From contig JAEUGY010000046.1 in the NCBI GenBank assembly GCA_016794625.1, forward strand, positions 1 to 64,000: a DNA stretch of 64,000 bases, in the 5' to 3' direction. The position numbers and the translations under genes are program-made. The notes beneath the pieces are model-generated. The model ran no database searches. It worked only from the letters and a program-made list of their open reading frames with translations, and was not told the DNA's origin. This document shows, in pieces, positions 34,972-44,249 of this stretch (position 1 is the first letter of the stretch; each line of letters starts with the position of its first letter). This DNA comes from Opitutaceae bacterium. Lineage in GTDB: Bacteria; Verrucomicrobiota; Verrucomicrobiia; Opitutales; Opitutaceae.

Positions 34972-36600
34972 CTAGAATGGCTTGCCGTCGGCCTTCGTGC
35001 CGCAGAGGCAGACCTCGAGGCCGAGCTCGGCGGCGAGCGCCGCCTTGGCGTACAGGGCGAGATCCGCGTCCTTGGCGCTCGTCGCGTAGGCGACCTGGAT
35101 GTGGTTCGCCTTGTGGCGGGCCATCATCTGGTCGCGGGAAACTCCATACGTGACCGCGTGCATGATCGGCCACTGCGGGGTGGTTTCGTTCCAGCGGCGC
35201 TCGGTTTCCTCGCGGGGTAGCGTGATGACCTTGGCCCGGCCGAGGTCCATCTTGAGTTTCCCTGCTTCGAGGAAGACGCGGCTCCAGACGATTTCACCCG
35301 GCTTGGCGATGCCGCGCAACGTACCGCCGCCCAGGCGGAAGTACATCGGAGGCTGGCGGAGCGAGTCGGAGCCGGCCCAGCCGTCGACATGGTGGTCCGC
35401 CGGGGCGCTGCCGGAGATGAGAAAGACCCAGACGTAGTCCTGAGTCGTGCCGCTCTTGTCCCAATCACCCCAGCGCAGGTCGTGCAGGGTGTTGGCGCGA
35501 GGTTGTTTGAGCGCTCGGTGAACGCGATCCGTGAAGAGGCCGTCCAGCCCGGCGCACTCGTCGACTTCGTTGAAGTGGGGGATCGGTTCGCCGTCGCGGA
35601 TGATGCTGCCGTCGGCGCGGGCGACCGGCGGGCGCTCGGTCGAGTTGAGCGTGCCCTCGACGAGGTCGCTGGCCGGCAGGAGATCCTTGAGTCCCTGCTG
35701 GTATTGAATGCCAATGGTTTCGGCGCCGAATTCATCGGCGATGCGCACCGCGGCGATGTAGGTCTTGCACTGCCAGAGGACCTGGGCCTCGGTCAGCTCG
35801 GTGGCCTCGTCGGTGCCGAGATGGAATTTCAGGCCCTTGGCGCGGTACCACTGGTACACGGCGCGAGCCTCCGCATCACTCACCTGGGTGGCCCCGTGGT
35901 AGAGGGCGGACTGGGAAAGCCTTTCCTTGTAGACGCCCGTCGGGAAGAGCAGCTCGTCGGGGATGATGGCGTTGTACATGCCCATGCATCCCTCGTCGAA
36001 GACACCCATGATCGACTTCCGCGTGCGCAGGTCGTCGGCGATCTTGCGGGCGAGCGCGCGGGCCTTGGGCGGCACCGTGGCCTTGGCGAGCGGCTTGACG
36101 TGGGCGGTGCGGTGCTTGACCACGCCGGTCTTGAGCCAGGTGGCGAGGCCCTGCCGGAAAGGTTCATCGTCGAAGGTCTCGCTCCAGAGCGTGGAGTACT
36201 TCACGCCGGCCTTGGTCAGCGAGCCATTCAGATTGAGCATGCCGACCAGACCGGGCCAGGTGCCCGACCAGTTGGCGACCGTCAGAATCGGTCCGCGATG
36301 GGAGATGAGGCCGTGCAGCAGGTGGTGCGAGTACTGCCAGACCGACTCGGCCACCACGATCGGCGCGGTCGGGTCCACCGTGGCGAAGACGGCCATGCCC
36401 TCCTTCTGGGATCCAATGAAGCCGTGCTTGAGCTCCGGCTTGTAAGGATGTGCACGGACGAGTTTGTGGCCGAATCCGGCGATCACGTCGCCGAGCTTCT
36501 TTTCCATCGCGGCCTGGGCCGGCCAGCACTTTTCGTTGGCAGATTGGCGCAGGTCGCCGTTGACGATCAATTGCAGGGTTTTCTTCGGGAGTTTTTTCAT
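34972..36600 (-). CDS. FucI/AraA-like sugar isomerase-family protein
   Basis: A 542-residue protein without signal. The first 300 residues resemble the N-terminal and central domains of L-fucose/L-arabinose isomerase-like proteins ([46 protein letters not shown]). The C-terminal part continues with [21 protein letters not shown] and VYRLGGGTL-like strands where the metal-binding residues of the family lie. I infer a sugar isomerase or a sugar-binding relative; the metal site cannot be proven by eye. There are no sugar-pathway genes beside it. The ATG at 36600 gives a Lys-rich start ([19 protein letters not shown]). Confidence 0.65.
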   Translation of the reverse strand: MKKLPKKTLQLIVNGDLRQSANEKCWPAQAAMEKKLGDVIAGFGHKLVRAHPYKPELKHGFIGSQKEGMAVFATVDPTAPIVVAESVWQYSHHLLHGLISHRGPILTVANWSGTWPGLVGMLNLNGSLTKAGVKYSTLWSETFDDEPFRQGLATWLKTGVVKHRTAHVKPLAKATVPPKARALARKIADDLRTRKSIMGVFDEGCMGMYNAIIPDELLFPTGVYKERLSQSALYHGATQVSDAEARAVYQWYRAKGLKFHLGTDEATELTEAQVLWQCKTYIAAVRIADEFGAETIGIQYQQGLKDLLPASDLVEGTLNSTERPPVARADGSIIRDGEPIPHFNEVDECAGLDGLFTDRVHRALKQPRANTLHDLRWGDWDKSGTTQDYVWVFLISGSAPADHHVDGWAGSDSLRQPPMYFRLGGGTLRGIAKPGEIVWSRVFLEAGKLKMDLGRAKVITLPREETERRWNETTPQWPIMHAVTYGVSRDQMMARHKANHIQVAYATSAKDADLALYAKAALAAELGLEVCLCGTKADGKPF

Positions 36601-36945
36601 CGGAACAAGAAAAGGAAAGAATCGGACCGGGCTGGATGAAGTAGGCCGTGGGGCGCGGGCATTATGACGGGTAATCGAAAGGGGAGGAATGGATAAATGG
36701 AACTATCGGATGGACAATACAACACTGGCCAAGCCGCGGAAACAGAGGGATAGGGCGCATGCGCGACACGGTCAGGATCGAGTACGGGGGCCCCCGGCAT
36801 TCCGTTGGAGGTGGCCTCGGTGAGGCCGCAAAGGGACCGACCGGTCCCGCCTCCGTTGTCCGATGTGTTCAAGCGACGCGCCTCTTCGCGGGGTCGGCGA
36901 CCCCACCTCCAACGGAGTTGTGCGTCGCCGTGAGGCGCGATCCGA
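36601..36945. repeat. Intergenic gap containing a 114-bp palindromic element
   Basis: No gene. The gap holds a complete element at 36802-36915: 13-bp perfect inverted ends CCGTTGGAGGTGG (36802-36814) and CCACCTCCAACGG (36903-36915). Just inside the left end lie GGCCTCGGTGAGGCC and GGGACCGACCGGTCCC, and inside the right end GGGGTCGGCGACCCC. It belongs to the family also seen at 57602 and 60963. Confidence 0.85.
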
Positions 36946-37536
36946 CTAGAGCGGCGCTGGGGCGACGGTCAATCGGGAGACCACCGCGACGACCCCATCG
37001 GTGTCGAGAGCGAGGGCGATGGCGTGGCCGATCAGCGCTGCGGAGGGCACTTCGCCATGCAAGGTGACTTCGCCGGCTTTGACATCCACATCGATCTTGC
37101 GGGCCGACAGTTCGCGATCGAGGACGTACTTCGCCTTGACCATGGCGAGGAGGCGCGCGTCGCCCAAGCCGGCACCCGCTTCCCGGGCCTTCGTGCGGAC
37201 CACGGCCCCACCCCGCTTCAGGTCTTCTCGCAGATCCTCCGGCGTGAGTTTCCACGCGCGCAACTTTTCGCCCAGCACTGCGCTGGTGTCCCGGGCAAAC
37301 TCACGGGTCCTCTCCTCCACATCCTGGGCCACCCGGACCACTTTGTCCTTCAACGGCGTGGGCTCGGCGGTCCCGGCGGCCGGGGCGGCCGGGGCCGCTG
37401 CCTCGGGCTCCGGCAAGGCGGAGGGAGCCGGCGAGTGGGAGGGGGAGGCGGCGGGAGGCGCCGGACGGTCCAGGTAGAAGCGCACGCCAAGACCGCCGAC
37501 CGTCAGGCCGAGGAGAAAGACGAGAAACCCCTTCAT
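36946..37536 (-). CDS. BON-domain protein with membrane anchor
   Basis: A 196-residue protein. A signal anchor (MKGFLVFLLGLTVGGLGVRFYLD) is followed by a Pro/Ala-rich linker to about residue 65, a charged helical region, and a BON domain at about 118-195 (LLAMVKAKYVLDRELSARKIDVDVKAGEVTLHGEVPSAALIGHAI). BON domains bind phospholipids or the outer membrane and occur in osmotic-stress proteins. It is probably anchored in the inner membrane with the BON domain in the periplasm. It is 21 bases upstream of the secreted gene that ends at 37558. Confidence 0.85.
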   Translation of the reverse strand: MKGFLVFLLGLTVGGLGVRFYLDRPAPPAASPSHSPAPSALPEPEAAAPAAPAAGTAEPTPLKDKVVRVAQDVEERTREFARDTSAVLGEKLRAWKLTPEDLREDLKRGGAVVRTKAREAGAGLGDARLLAMVKAKYVLDRELSARKIDVDVKAGEVTLHGEVPSAALIGHAIALALDTDGVVAVVSRLTVAPAPL

Positions 37537-37557
37537 AGGGAGACAGGCATGCGCGGG

Positions 37558-38142
37558 TTACTTCAGTTTGGTCAGTTTGGCGAGGTCGAGGGCGGCCATG
37601 AAAGAGGTCAGCTCCTCGCGGGTGACACCGCTGCCCTCGATGGAGACCACGTAGCGGTTGTCGACCACGGCCTTGATATCGCCCGCCTTGTCCGCGGCCT
37701 TGTAGGTGACCGCGACCCGCTGACCCTTGATCGATTCAAGCTTGGCTCCGCTGCCGGCGAGCAGGGCTGGGTTGGAGAACATCATGCCGTAGGTCTGGAG
37801 CAGCGGGGAATCGGACTGGATCTGCAGCGTCACGCTGCTGTCCCCGCGCGTGTAGGTGCGCTTGGCCGTCACCATGCCGCCCATCAGCGCGGCGGCTGCG
37901 GCCTCGGATTGTGCCTCTTCCGCGGTCCAGCCGGAGGGTCCGCCGGGCAGCAGGGCCGCGACCGCCTCCGCCTTCTTCTGCCGGATCAACTGCCCCGCAT
38001 AGTCGACCGCCTGCAGGGCTTCGGAGTAGTTGCCAGCCTCGTACGCAGTGGCGGCGGTCTTGAGGTTGTCGGACACTTCGTCGGCGCGCACGGAAGCGAC
38101 CAGGGTCAGGGCGGCGAGGCTCGCGGTGATCAGGAGTTTCAT
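37558..38142 (-). CDS. Secreted protein of unknown function
   Basis: A 194-residue exported protein. The signal peptide is MKLLITASLAALTLVASVRA, then a helical TPR-like stretch (DNLKTAATAYEAGNYSEALQAVDYAGQLIRQKKAEAVAALLPGGPSGWTAEEA). The second half has beta-strand character with KRTYTRGDSSVTLQIQSDSPLLQTYGMMFSNPALL, YVVSIEGSGVTREELTSFMAAL and a C-terminal LAKLTKLK. The function is unknown. It runs in the same direction as the BON gene and divergently from the SDR gene. The ATG at 38142 gives the signal peptide; a longer frame to 38331 does not. Confidence 0.75.
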   Translation of the reverse strand: MKLLITASLAALTLVASVRADEVSDNLKTAATAYEAGNYSEALQAVDYAGQLIRQKKAEAVAALLPGGPSGWTAEEAQSEAAAAALMGGMVTAKRTYTRGDSSVTLQIQSDSPLLQTYGMMFSNPALLAGSGAKLESIKGQRVAVTYKAADKAGDIKAVVDNRYVVSIEGSGVTREELTSFMAALDLAKLTKLK

Positions 38143-38257
38143 AGGAGGCACAGCCTCGCCGACCGGCGGGCGCTTGGCAATCCCCGGGAGCGCCCCGGAC
38201 CCGGCCAAGGGTTTTTGTTTTGATGGCCGGCGGGGCGGCTGATTGTCTGGCGGGATC

Positions 38258-39040
38258 ATGTCGAAAAAATCCGCCCTCGTGACTGGAGCTTCCCGCGGCA
38301 TCGGCCGCGGCATTGCCATCGAACTGGCCAAAGCCGGCTATCGTGTGGCCATCAACTATGCCGGCAACCTGGAGGCCGCGAACGAGGCGCTCGCGCTCGT
38401 GCGGGCGGCGGGTGGCGATGGTTTTATTGTGCAAGGGGATGTGGCAGTGGCGGCGGATCGGATCCGACTCGTGACCGAGACCGTGGCCCACTTCGGACGG
38501 ATCGACCTGCTGGTCAACAACGCCGGGGTCGGCCCCAAGGTGCGGGCGGATTTGCTCGATGCGGGTGAGGAGAGTTTCGACCGGCTTTTTGCCATCAATC
38601 TGAAGGGTCCCTTTTTCCTCTCGCAGCAGGTGGCCAAGCAATTCCTGACCCAGGAGCCGGATGCCAACGGGTTCCGCGGCCGCATCGTCAACATCACCTC
38701 GATCTCGGTCTACACCGCCTCCATCAACCGCGGCGACTATTGCATGGTGAAGGCGGGCCTCTCGATGATGACGAAACTGTTTGCCGACCGGCTGGCGACC
38801 CACGGGGTCAATGTGTACGAAATTCGTCCGGGCGTGATCGCGACCGACCTGACCAGCGGAGTGAAGGAGAAGTACGACAAGCTGATCATTCATGACGAGC
38901 GTGGCATCACCCCGATCCGTCGCTGGGGCCGGCCCGAGGACGTGGGTCTGGCGGTGCGGGCCATCGCGGAGGACCGCTTTCCCTTCACCACCGGGGCCTC
39001 GTTCGATGTCGATGGCGGCTTTGGGATGCACCGGCTGTGA
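38258..39040 (+). CDS. Short-chain dehydrogenase/reductase
   Basis: A 260-residue NAD(P)-dependent SDR. The cofactor motif [19 protein letters not shown] in the fourth strand, catalytic serine in [10 protein letters not shown] and the YxxxK motif YCMVK are intact. The C-terminus [17 protein letters not shown] is typical of the FabG-type subgroup. The substrate is unknown; a 3-oxoacyl or sugar-alcohol dehydrogenase is possible. The ATG at 38258 is preferred to a GTG at 38243. Confidence 0.92.
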   Translation: MSKKSALVTGASRGIGRGIAIELAKAGYRVAINYAGNLEAANEALALVRAAGGDGFIVQGDVAVAADRIRLVTETVAHFGRIDLLVNNAGVGPKVRADLLDAGEESFDRLFAINLKGPFFLSQQVAKQFLTQEPDANGFRGRIVNITSISVYTASINRGDYCMVKAGLSMMTKLFADRLATHGVNVYEIRPGVIATDLTSGVKEKYDKLIIHDERGITPIRRWGRPEDVGLAVRAIAEDRFPFTTGASFDVDGGFGMHRL

Positions 39041-39109
39041 GGCGGGGCGGGTGGGCACGGGAGTCGATCCAGGCTTCTCATCGGAAGAATTCTCCGTGAA
39101 GCTCGGAGC

Positions 39110-41599
39110 ATGACGTCGTTCCGCGCCCCCGTCGAACGCCTGGCCTTCGTTTCCTGGCTGCGTCGATGCGCCGCCGGGACGGTGGTGGTGTCGGCTCTGT
39201 TTCTGGCCGGGTGCGCCCGCGTCGATGTGTCGCGGGAGTACACCATCGGCTATGGCAACGACCTGCCGCTCCACTTCCGCACTTCCGACGGACGCCCCAC
39301 CGGGCTCGCGGTCGACCTGGTGCGGGAGGCGGCGAAACGCCGGGGCATCCGGCTCCGGTGGGTGAATGGCACGGGCTTCAACCAGCGCACGATGGATATG
39401 TGGGTGCTGATGACGGTGCGCCCGGAGCGGGCGATGACGGTGCACCTGACCGAGCCGTACCTGCAGTCCGAGAGCTGTTTTCTCGTGCCCGCCGAGGGTG
39501 CGGTGCACCGGCTCGAGGACCTGAGCGGACTGCGTATCGGGCTCGTCAACTACGCCGTGCACCGGGACAACATCCGCCGCTACTTTCCGGCCGCGATTCC
39601 GGTGCCTCTGGCGAACAGCCAGGAGGCCCTGACGAAACTCTCGCTCGGCGAGGTGGATGCGGCGTTCGTCAACCAGTACGCGGTGCTCAACGCCCTGCTC
39701 GAGGGCGGGTCCCGTCTTGCGCTCCGCATCCTGCCGGCGGACATTCCATCGGCCGAACTGGCCCTGGCCTCCACCTTTGAAAGCGCCGACGTGGCCGATG
39801 AGATCCGCGACGAAATGCGGACCATGGCCGATGACGGTGGCGTCAATCCCATCGTCCAACGCTGGGCCTTCTTTCCCAACCTGACGACCGACATGATCGG
39901 CGAGCTCGCCGAGTCCCAGCGCCGCGTGCAATGGCTGGCGGTCGGGCTGGCGGGCATGACCGTGTTGCTCGGATTGACACTTTGGCTGGCGACCCTGTCC
40001 CGGCGACGCGCGACCCAACTGCGCCGGACCCAGCAGCTGCTCGAACAGGTGTCCGCGCGAGTGCCGGGGGTGGTTTATCAATTTCGTCTCAACCCCGACG
40101 GCACCTCCTGTTTTCCCTACGCGAGCGAGGCGATCCGCCAGATCTACCGGGTGTCGCCCGAGGAGGTGGTCACCGACGCCGGCAAGGTCTTCGCCATCCT
40201 CCATCCGGACGACGTGCAGGCGGTGCGGATCTCGATCGAGACCTCGGCCCGCGACCTCACCGCGTGGATCCATGAATACCGGGTGCGGTTTCCGGACGGA
40301 ACCGTGCGCTGGCTGCTCGGCAATGCCCTGCCGCAACGCGAGGACGACGGCGGCACGCTCTGGCACGGCTTCATCACCGACATCACCGAACGGAAGGTGG
40401 CGGACGAGGCGCTGCACGCCTACGAACGGAAGATGCAGGAGACACAGAAGCTGGAGAGCCTCGGCATACTCGCGGGCGGCATCGCCCATGACTTCAACAA
40501 CATCCTCACGGGAATTCTTGGCAATGCCAGCCTTGCGGCGATGGACCTGCCGCTGGGCTCCCCGTCGCAGGAGTCCCTCGAGTGCATCAAGCAGGGGGCG
40601 GTGCGCGCCGCCGACCTCTGCCGCCAGATGCTCGCCTACGCCGGCAAGGGCCGTTTCGTCGTCGCCCGTCTCTCGCTCAACGCCCTGATCCAGGACACGA
40701 CGCAGCTCCTGCAGCTGTCGATCAGCAAACACGCCGTGCTCCGGCAGAACCTGGCCCAGGAACTGCCGCCGATCGAAGCCGATGCCACGCAGATCCGGCA
40801 GGTGATCATGAACCTGGTGATCAATGCCTCGGAGGCGATCGGGACGAAGAGCGGGGTGATCAGTATCAATACTGGACTTACGCGGGTGGACCGCGATTAC
40901 CTGGCCGGCACGATTCTGGCACCGGAGCTGCCGCCGGGAACCTACGTTTATCTGGAGGTGTGCGACACGGGTTCGGGCATGTCGCCTGAAACCCAGGCGA
41001 AGATCTTCGATCCCTTCTTCACCACCAAGTTCGCCGGCCGGGGCCTCGGACTGGCGGCGGTGCTCGGCATTGTGCGGGGACACCGGGGGGCGCTCAAGGT
41101 CTATTCCGAATTGAACCGCGGCACGACCTTCAAGCTGCTCTTTCCCCGGGCCGAGGGTCAGGCGGAGCCTTCGGTACCCGGACTCCAGCCGGCCCCGCAC
41201 TGGCGGGGGCGCGGCTGCGTGCTGGTGGTGGACGACGAGGAGACGGTCCGCAGCACGGTCGCGGTGATGTTGCGCCGGCTGGAGTTTGAGGTGGCGCTGG
41301 CCGCCGATGGGCGCGAGGCCGTCGCGGTGTATGCGGCGAGGCCCGAGCGTTATGTCGCGGTTCTGATGGACCTCACCATGCCCCACATGGACGGCAAGGA
41401 GGCCTTCGCCGAAATGCGGCGCGTGCGGTCCGACCTGCCGGTGGTGCTGATGAGCGGATTCAACGAGCAGGATGCGATCGCCCAGTTCACCGGCAAGGGC
41501 CTCGCCGGCTTTCTGCAGAAGCCGTTCCAGTTCGAGGAGCTGATGACCGTGATGCGCGCCACGTTGGGTCGCGACCCCGCCGCGCCCGACCGCCCCTAG
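39110..41599 (+). CDS. Solute-binding-domain hybrid sensor kinase with lipobox
   Basis: An 829-residue membrane kinase. The N-terminal signal ends in a lipobox-like LAGC with Cys35. Residues about 45-262 form a periplasmic solute-binding (PBPb) domain (YTIGYGNDLPLHFRTSDGRPTGLAVDLVREAAK, YLQSESCFLVPAEGAVHRLEDLSGLRIGLV). One transmembrane helix follows at about 273-294, then a PAS domain, an H-box with His460 (GGIAHDFNNIL), an HATPase domain (NLVINASEAI, DTGSGMSPE, GLGLAAVLG) and a C-terminal receiver with Asp754 (LMDLTMPHMDG). An amino-acid or small-molecule ligand is likely, by analogy with BvgS-like kinases. A lipid-anchored sensor would be unusual. A short gap of 69 bases follows the SDR gene. 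Confidence 0.9.
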   Translation: MTSFRAPVERLAFVSWLRRCAAGTVVVSALFLAGCARVDVSREYTIGYGNDLPLHFRTSDGRPTGLAVDLVREAAKRRGIRLRWVNGTGFNQRTMDMWVLMTVRPERAMTVHLTEPYLQSESCFLVPAEGAVHRLEDLSGLRIGLVNYAVHRDNIRRYFPAAIPVPLANSQEALTKLSLGEVDAAFVNQYAVLNALLEGGSRLALRILPADIPSAELALASTFESADVADEIRDEMRTMADDGGVNPIVQRWAFFPNLTTDMIGELAESQRRVQWLAVGLAGMTVLLGLTLWLATLSRRRATQLRRTQQLLEQVSARVPGVVYQFRLNPDGTSCFPYASEAIRQIYRVSPEEVVTDAGKVFAILHPDDVQAVRISIETSARDLTAWIHEYRVRFPDGTVRWLLGNALPQREDDGGTLWHGFITDITERKVADEALHAYERKMQETQKLESLGILAGGIAHDFNNILTGILGNASLAAMDLPLGSPSQESLECIKQGAVRAADLCRQMLAYAGKGRFVVARLSLNALIQDTTQLLQLSISKHAVLRQNLAQELPPIEADATQIRQVIMNLVINASEAIGTKSGVISINTGLTRVDRDYLAGTILAPELPPGTYVYLEVCDTGSGMSPETQAKIFDPFFTTKFAGRGLGLAAVLGIVRGHRGALKVYSELNRGTTFKLLFPRAEGQAEPSVPGLQPAPHWRGRGCVLVVDDEETVRSTVAVMLRRLEFEVALAADGREAVAVYAARPERYVAVLMDLTMPHMDGKEAFAEMRRVRSDLPVVLMSGFNEQDAIAQFTGKGLAGFLQKPFQFEELMTVMRATLGRDPAAPDRP

Positions 41600-41669
41600 G
41601 CGTCAGGCGGGGCGGCGGAGGGACGCGGGCTGCAGGGAGGGCCAGAGGTTCGGCTCGCGATCCGACCGG

Positions 41670-43490
41670 TCAGCGCAGCACCTGCTGCTGCGCGAGGAGA
41701 GCGGCGAAGGCGTCGATTGGCCCGCCGCAGGCATCGATCGCGTCCATCCAGAATGACGGCGAACGGAGATCCCAACCGAGCGTGGCCTGCACCGCCTCCT
41801 CGCACGAAGCCCGTCCGCTCTCCCGCAGGAACGCCTCGTAGCGTGGCAGGAAGGACGGGCCCTCCTGCTGGAAGCGGTTGAAGAGCGCCTGGCTGAGGAG
41901 AAAGCCAAACGTGTAGGGGAAATTGTAGAACGACAGGTCGGTGATGAAGAAGTGGAGCTTGGAAGCCCAGAACCAGGGGTCCTCCTCACCCGCCGCGAGG
42001 GCGTCGCCGTACACCTCGCGCTGCGCGCCGACCATGAGTTCACAGAGCCGGCTGGTCGGCACGACCCCGCGTTTGCGCTCCTCGTAGAAACGCGACTCGA
42101 AGAGGAACCGCACCGGAATGTTCAGCAGGTACGCCGGCGTGTGGTTCGTTTCCATGTCGAGCAGGAACGCCCGCTGGTCGGCCGTCAGCGCCGGATTCGC
42201 CAGCAGCCCGTGCACGAGGACCTTTTCGGCGAAGGTCGACGCCGTCTCCGCGAGGGTCATCGGATAGTCGCGGGCGCACGGACGCAGGTCGCCGAGCACG
42301 TGCGTGTGCCAGGCGTGGCCGGCTTCGTGGGCGAGGGTGATGACATCGTTCACCGTGCCGGCGAAGGTCATGAAGATGCGTTCCTCGCGGGTGACCGGGG
42401 AGCTCGTCTGAAAGGCGCCGGAGCGCTTGTGGGCGCGTTTCTCGGCCTCGATCCAACGCTTGCTCACGATGGAGCGAAAGTAGTCGCCCAGCCGCGGGTA
42501 GGCGGCGTCGAAGGCGTGTTGCACGGCGGCGACCCCTTCGTCCCAGGTGTAGGTGGGCACCGGTTGCTGGAGCGGGCGGGGAGCCTCCAGGTCATACCAG
42601 GAAAGCGCGGGCGTCTTTTGCAGCCGCGCGCCGATGCGCAGCAGCCGGCGGGGGAGTTCGTAGCGTGCGCCGATGGCGGCGAACATGGCGTCGAGGGACT
42701 CCCGGGAAAGCGCGGCATCGTGCAGCGGCGCCTGCAGGAAGTCCGTCCGTCCACGTCGGCCGTAGAGCGTGTGACGCGTGCCGGCGAGGGCGTTGAGCGC
42801 GGCGGCGCAGGTGTCGCCCGCGGCGGCCCAGACCTTGTTGCCCTCGACAAACGCCGTCTGGCGGATGACGCGGTCCGGGTGGGAGAGCAGCGACCGCCGC
42901 TGGGCCATGGGCACCGTTTCGTGCCGACCGTCGGGGAAGGTCATGGCGAACGTCATGCGTCCGCTCAGCGTATCATAGAGCCGCCCCCAGGCCTTGAAGC
43001 CATCCACACCCAGATCGGAGGCAAGGGCCTCCAATTCGACCGGCATCTGGAACACGGCCTCGGCGCGCAGGCGTCGGATCGCGTGCGCGGCGGAGACGGC
43101 CGCCGGATCGGCCAGCAGGCGCGCGAAGGCGGCGTCGTCGAAGGTGCGCAGCAGCAGGACGAGCCGCGTCTTGAGTTTGGCCAGTTCGGCGTCGACGAGG
43201 GAAAATGCCGCCTCCTCGGACTGCGTGGCCTCGCTGGAGGTATCGGAAGCACCGAGACAGCCCAGAAAGGAACCGACATGGGCGGCGCGGGCTCCGAGGT
43301 CCTCCCACGCGGTGAAGAGCCGGAGCCAGTCCGCCGCCGCGGGCTGGAGGAGGGCGCTCGCGGCGGCGAGTGCGGCTTGCAGATCCGAGGTGAGCCGGGC
43401 CTTGAAAGCGCCGTAGGCGGGGTCCTGCAGGGAGGGAAAGTAGGACGTCAGGTCCCAGGTCTGCGGCAGGGGAGCGGAAGCGTTGGGCAT
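41670..43490 (-). CDS. M3-family oligoendopeptidase
   Basis: A 606-residue zinc peptidase of the M3/oligopeptidase F family. The zinc motif HEAGHAWHTHVLG (HExxH with the downstream glutamate in MTLAETASTFAEKVLVH) is intact, and the family-typical PFHPR-like region TDLSFYNFPYTFGFLLSQALFNRF follows. It should cleave short peptides in the cytoplasm. The ATG at 43490 is taken as start; one at 43502 is an alternative. It sits 64 bases downstream of the EF-hand gene's stop, on the same strand. Confidence 0.9.
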   Translation of the reverse strand: MPNASAPLPQTWDLTSYFPSLQDPAYGAFKARLTSDLQAALAAASALLQPAAADWLRLFTAWEDLGARAAHVGSFLGCLGASDTSSEATQSEEAAFSLVDAELAKLKTRLVLLLRTFDDAAFARLLADPAAVSAAHAIRRLRAEAVFQMPVELEALASDLGVDGFKAWGRLYDTLSGRMTFAMTFPDGRHETVPMAQRRSLLSHPDRVIRQTAFVEGNKVWAAAGDTCAAALNALAGTRHTLYGRRGRTDFLQAPLHDAALSRESLDAMFAAIGARYELPRRLLRIGARLQKTPALSWYDLEAPRPLQQPVPTYTWDEGVAAVQHAFDAAYPRLGDYFRSIVSKRWIEAEKRAHKRSGAFQTSSPVTREERIFMTFAGTVNDVITLAHEAGHAWHTHVLGDLRPCARDYPMTLAETASTFAEKVLVHGLLANPALTADQRAFLLDMETNHTPAYLLNIPVRFLFESRFYEERKRGVVPTSRLCELMVGAQREVYGDALAAGEEDPWFWASKLHFFITDLSFYNFPYTFGFLLSQALFNRFQQEGPSFLPRYEAFLRESGRASCEEAVQATLGWDLRSPSFWMDAIDACGGPIDAFAALLAQQQVLR

Positions 43491-43554
43491 CCGTCCAGCC
43501 AAGCCGATCCGGGTCCTGACGTCGAGAAAACGACCGGTGCGCGGTGGCCGGGCG

Positions 43555-44073
43555 TTATTTGCCGGCCGGCGGGGTCGGAGGAAGCGGACGGAGTTCGTCG
43601 CGGGTCAGCTTGCCATCCTTGTTGTCATCGAGGGCGGCCAGGCTGGCGGAGGCGCCGGCGATTTCGGCGGCCGAGAGCGTACCGTCCTGGTTGGCATCGA
43701 GGGCCAGCATGACGGGATTTTGGCCGGGGCCGCCGGGGCCACCCGGCCCGCGCGGCCCGCGGGGGCCCTTGCCGTCGCGCGGGGCTTCACCGGCCGGCGG
43801 AGCCGGAGGAGCCGGGTGGAGTTCCGCCGCCGAAAGGACGCCGTCCTGGTTGGCGTCGAGGGTTTTGAGCCGGGTGGCGGCTTGGGCCAGTTCCGCGGCT
43901 GAGAGCTCGCGATCGCCGTCGACGTCGAGGACGCGGATGACCGGCGGGGCGCGGTGGGGTCCGGGACCGCGGCGCGCGTCGTCCCCTTCGGGCGGAGCGG
44001 GCTGGGCGCCGACGACGGCGGCGAGGCTGAGCGGGATCAGGCTGGTGAGGAGCAGACGAGTGAGTTTGTTCAT
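43555..44073 (-). CDS. Exported four-EF-hand protein with Gly/Pro-rich linker
   Basis: A 172-residue exported protein. A signal peptide (MNKLTRLLLTSLIPLSLAAVVGA) is followed by an Arg/Pro/Gly-rich segment. Four calcium-binding loops follow: DVDGDRELSAAEL, DANQDGVLSAAEL, DANQDGTLSAAEI and DDNKDGKLTRDEL. The middle pair is separated by a linker rich in Gly, Pro and Arg (APRDGKGPRGPRGPGGPGG). All loops keep the D-x-D/N-x-D/G core. Its role is unknown; it lies downstream of a Cpx-like kinase whose sensor loop has matching low complexity, and may feed into that system. Confidence 0.85.
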   Translation of the reverse strand: MNKLTRLLLTSLIPLSLAAVVGAQPAPPEGDDARRGPGPHRAPPVIRVLDVDGDRELSAAELAQAATRLKTLDANQDGVLSAAELHPAPPAPPAGEAPRDGKGPRGPRGPGGPGGPGQNPVMLALDANQDGTLSAAEIAGASASLAALDDNKDGKLTRDELRPLPPTPPAGK

Positions 44074-44200
44074 CGCAGGGAGGTTTGCCCCCCTGACTGC
44101 CGCCACCCGACCGGGGTGACGAACAAGACAGCAGGAGAAGCAACCTGGAGAATAAGACGCCAGCGGTGTTAGGGAGCTGTGTGTGCGGACCGGAGAAATG

Positions 44201-44227
44201 TTAGGGACAGGTAAAGGTGCTGTCCCT
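44201..44227. repeat. Hairpin between the Cpx-like kinase and EF-hand gene
   Basis: A perfect inverted repeat AGGGACAG (44203-44210) and CTGTCCCT (44220-44227) with a nine-base loop, just downstream of the kinase stop. It resembles the TGTCCCT-bearing repeat at 549-569, suggesting a shared REP-type family. No T run follows. Confidence 0.55.
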
Positions 44228-44249
44228 TCCGCAGCCCGTCTGGCTGACG

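Noticed and set aside
33236..35173. Extended NamZ frame to 35173
   Set aside because: It would overlap the DUF1653 and FucI-like genes; the ATG at 34609 begins a lipobox signal.
37736..41386. A 1216-codon open frame antisense to the SDR and hybrid kinase genes
   Set aside because: Overlaps two strongly supported genes on the other strand and shows no protein character.
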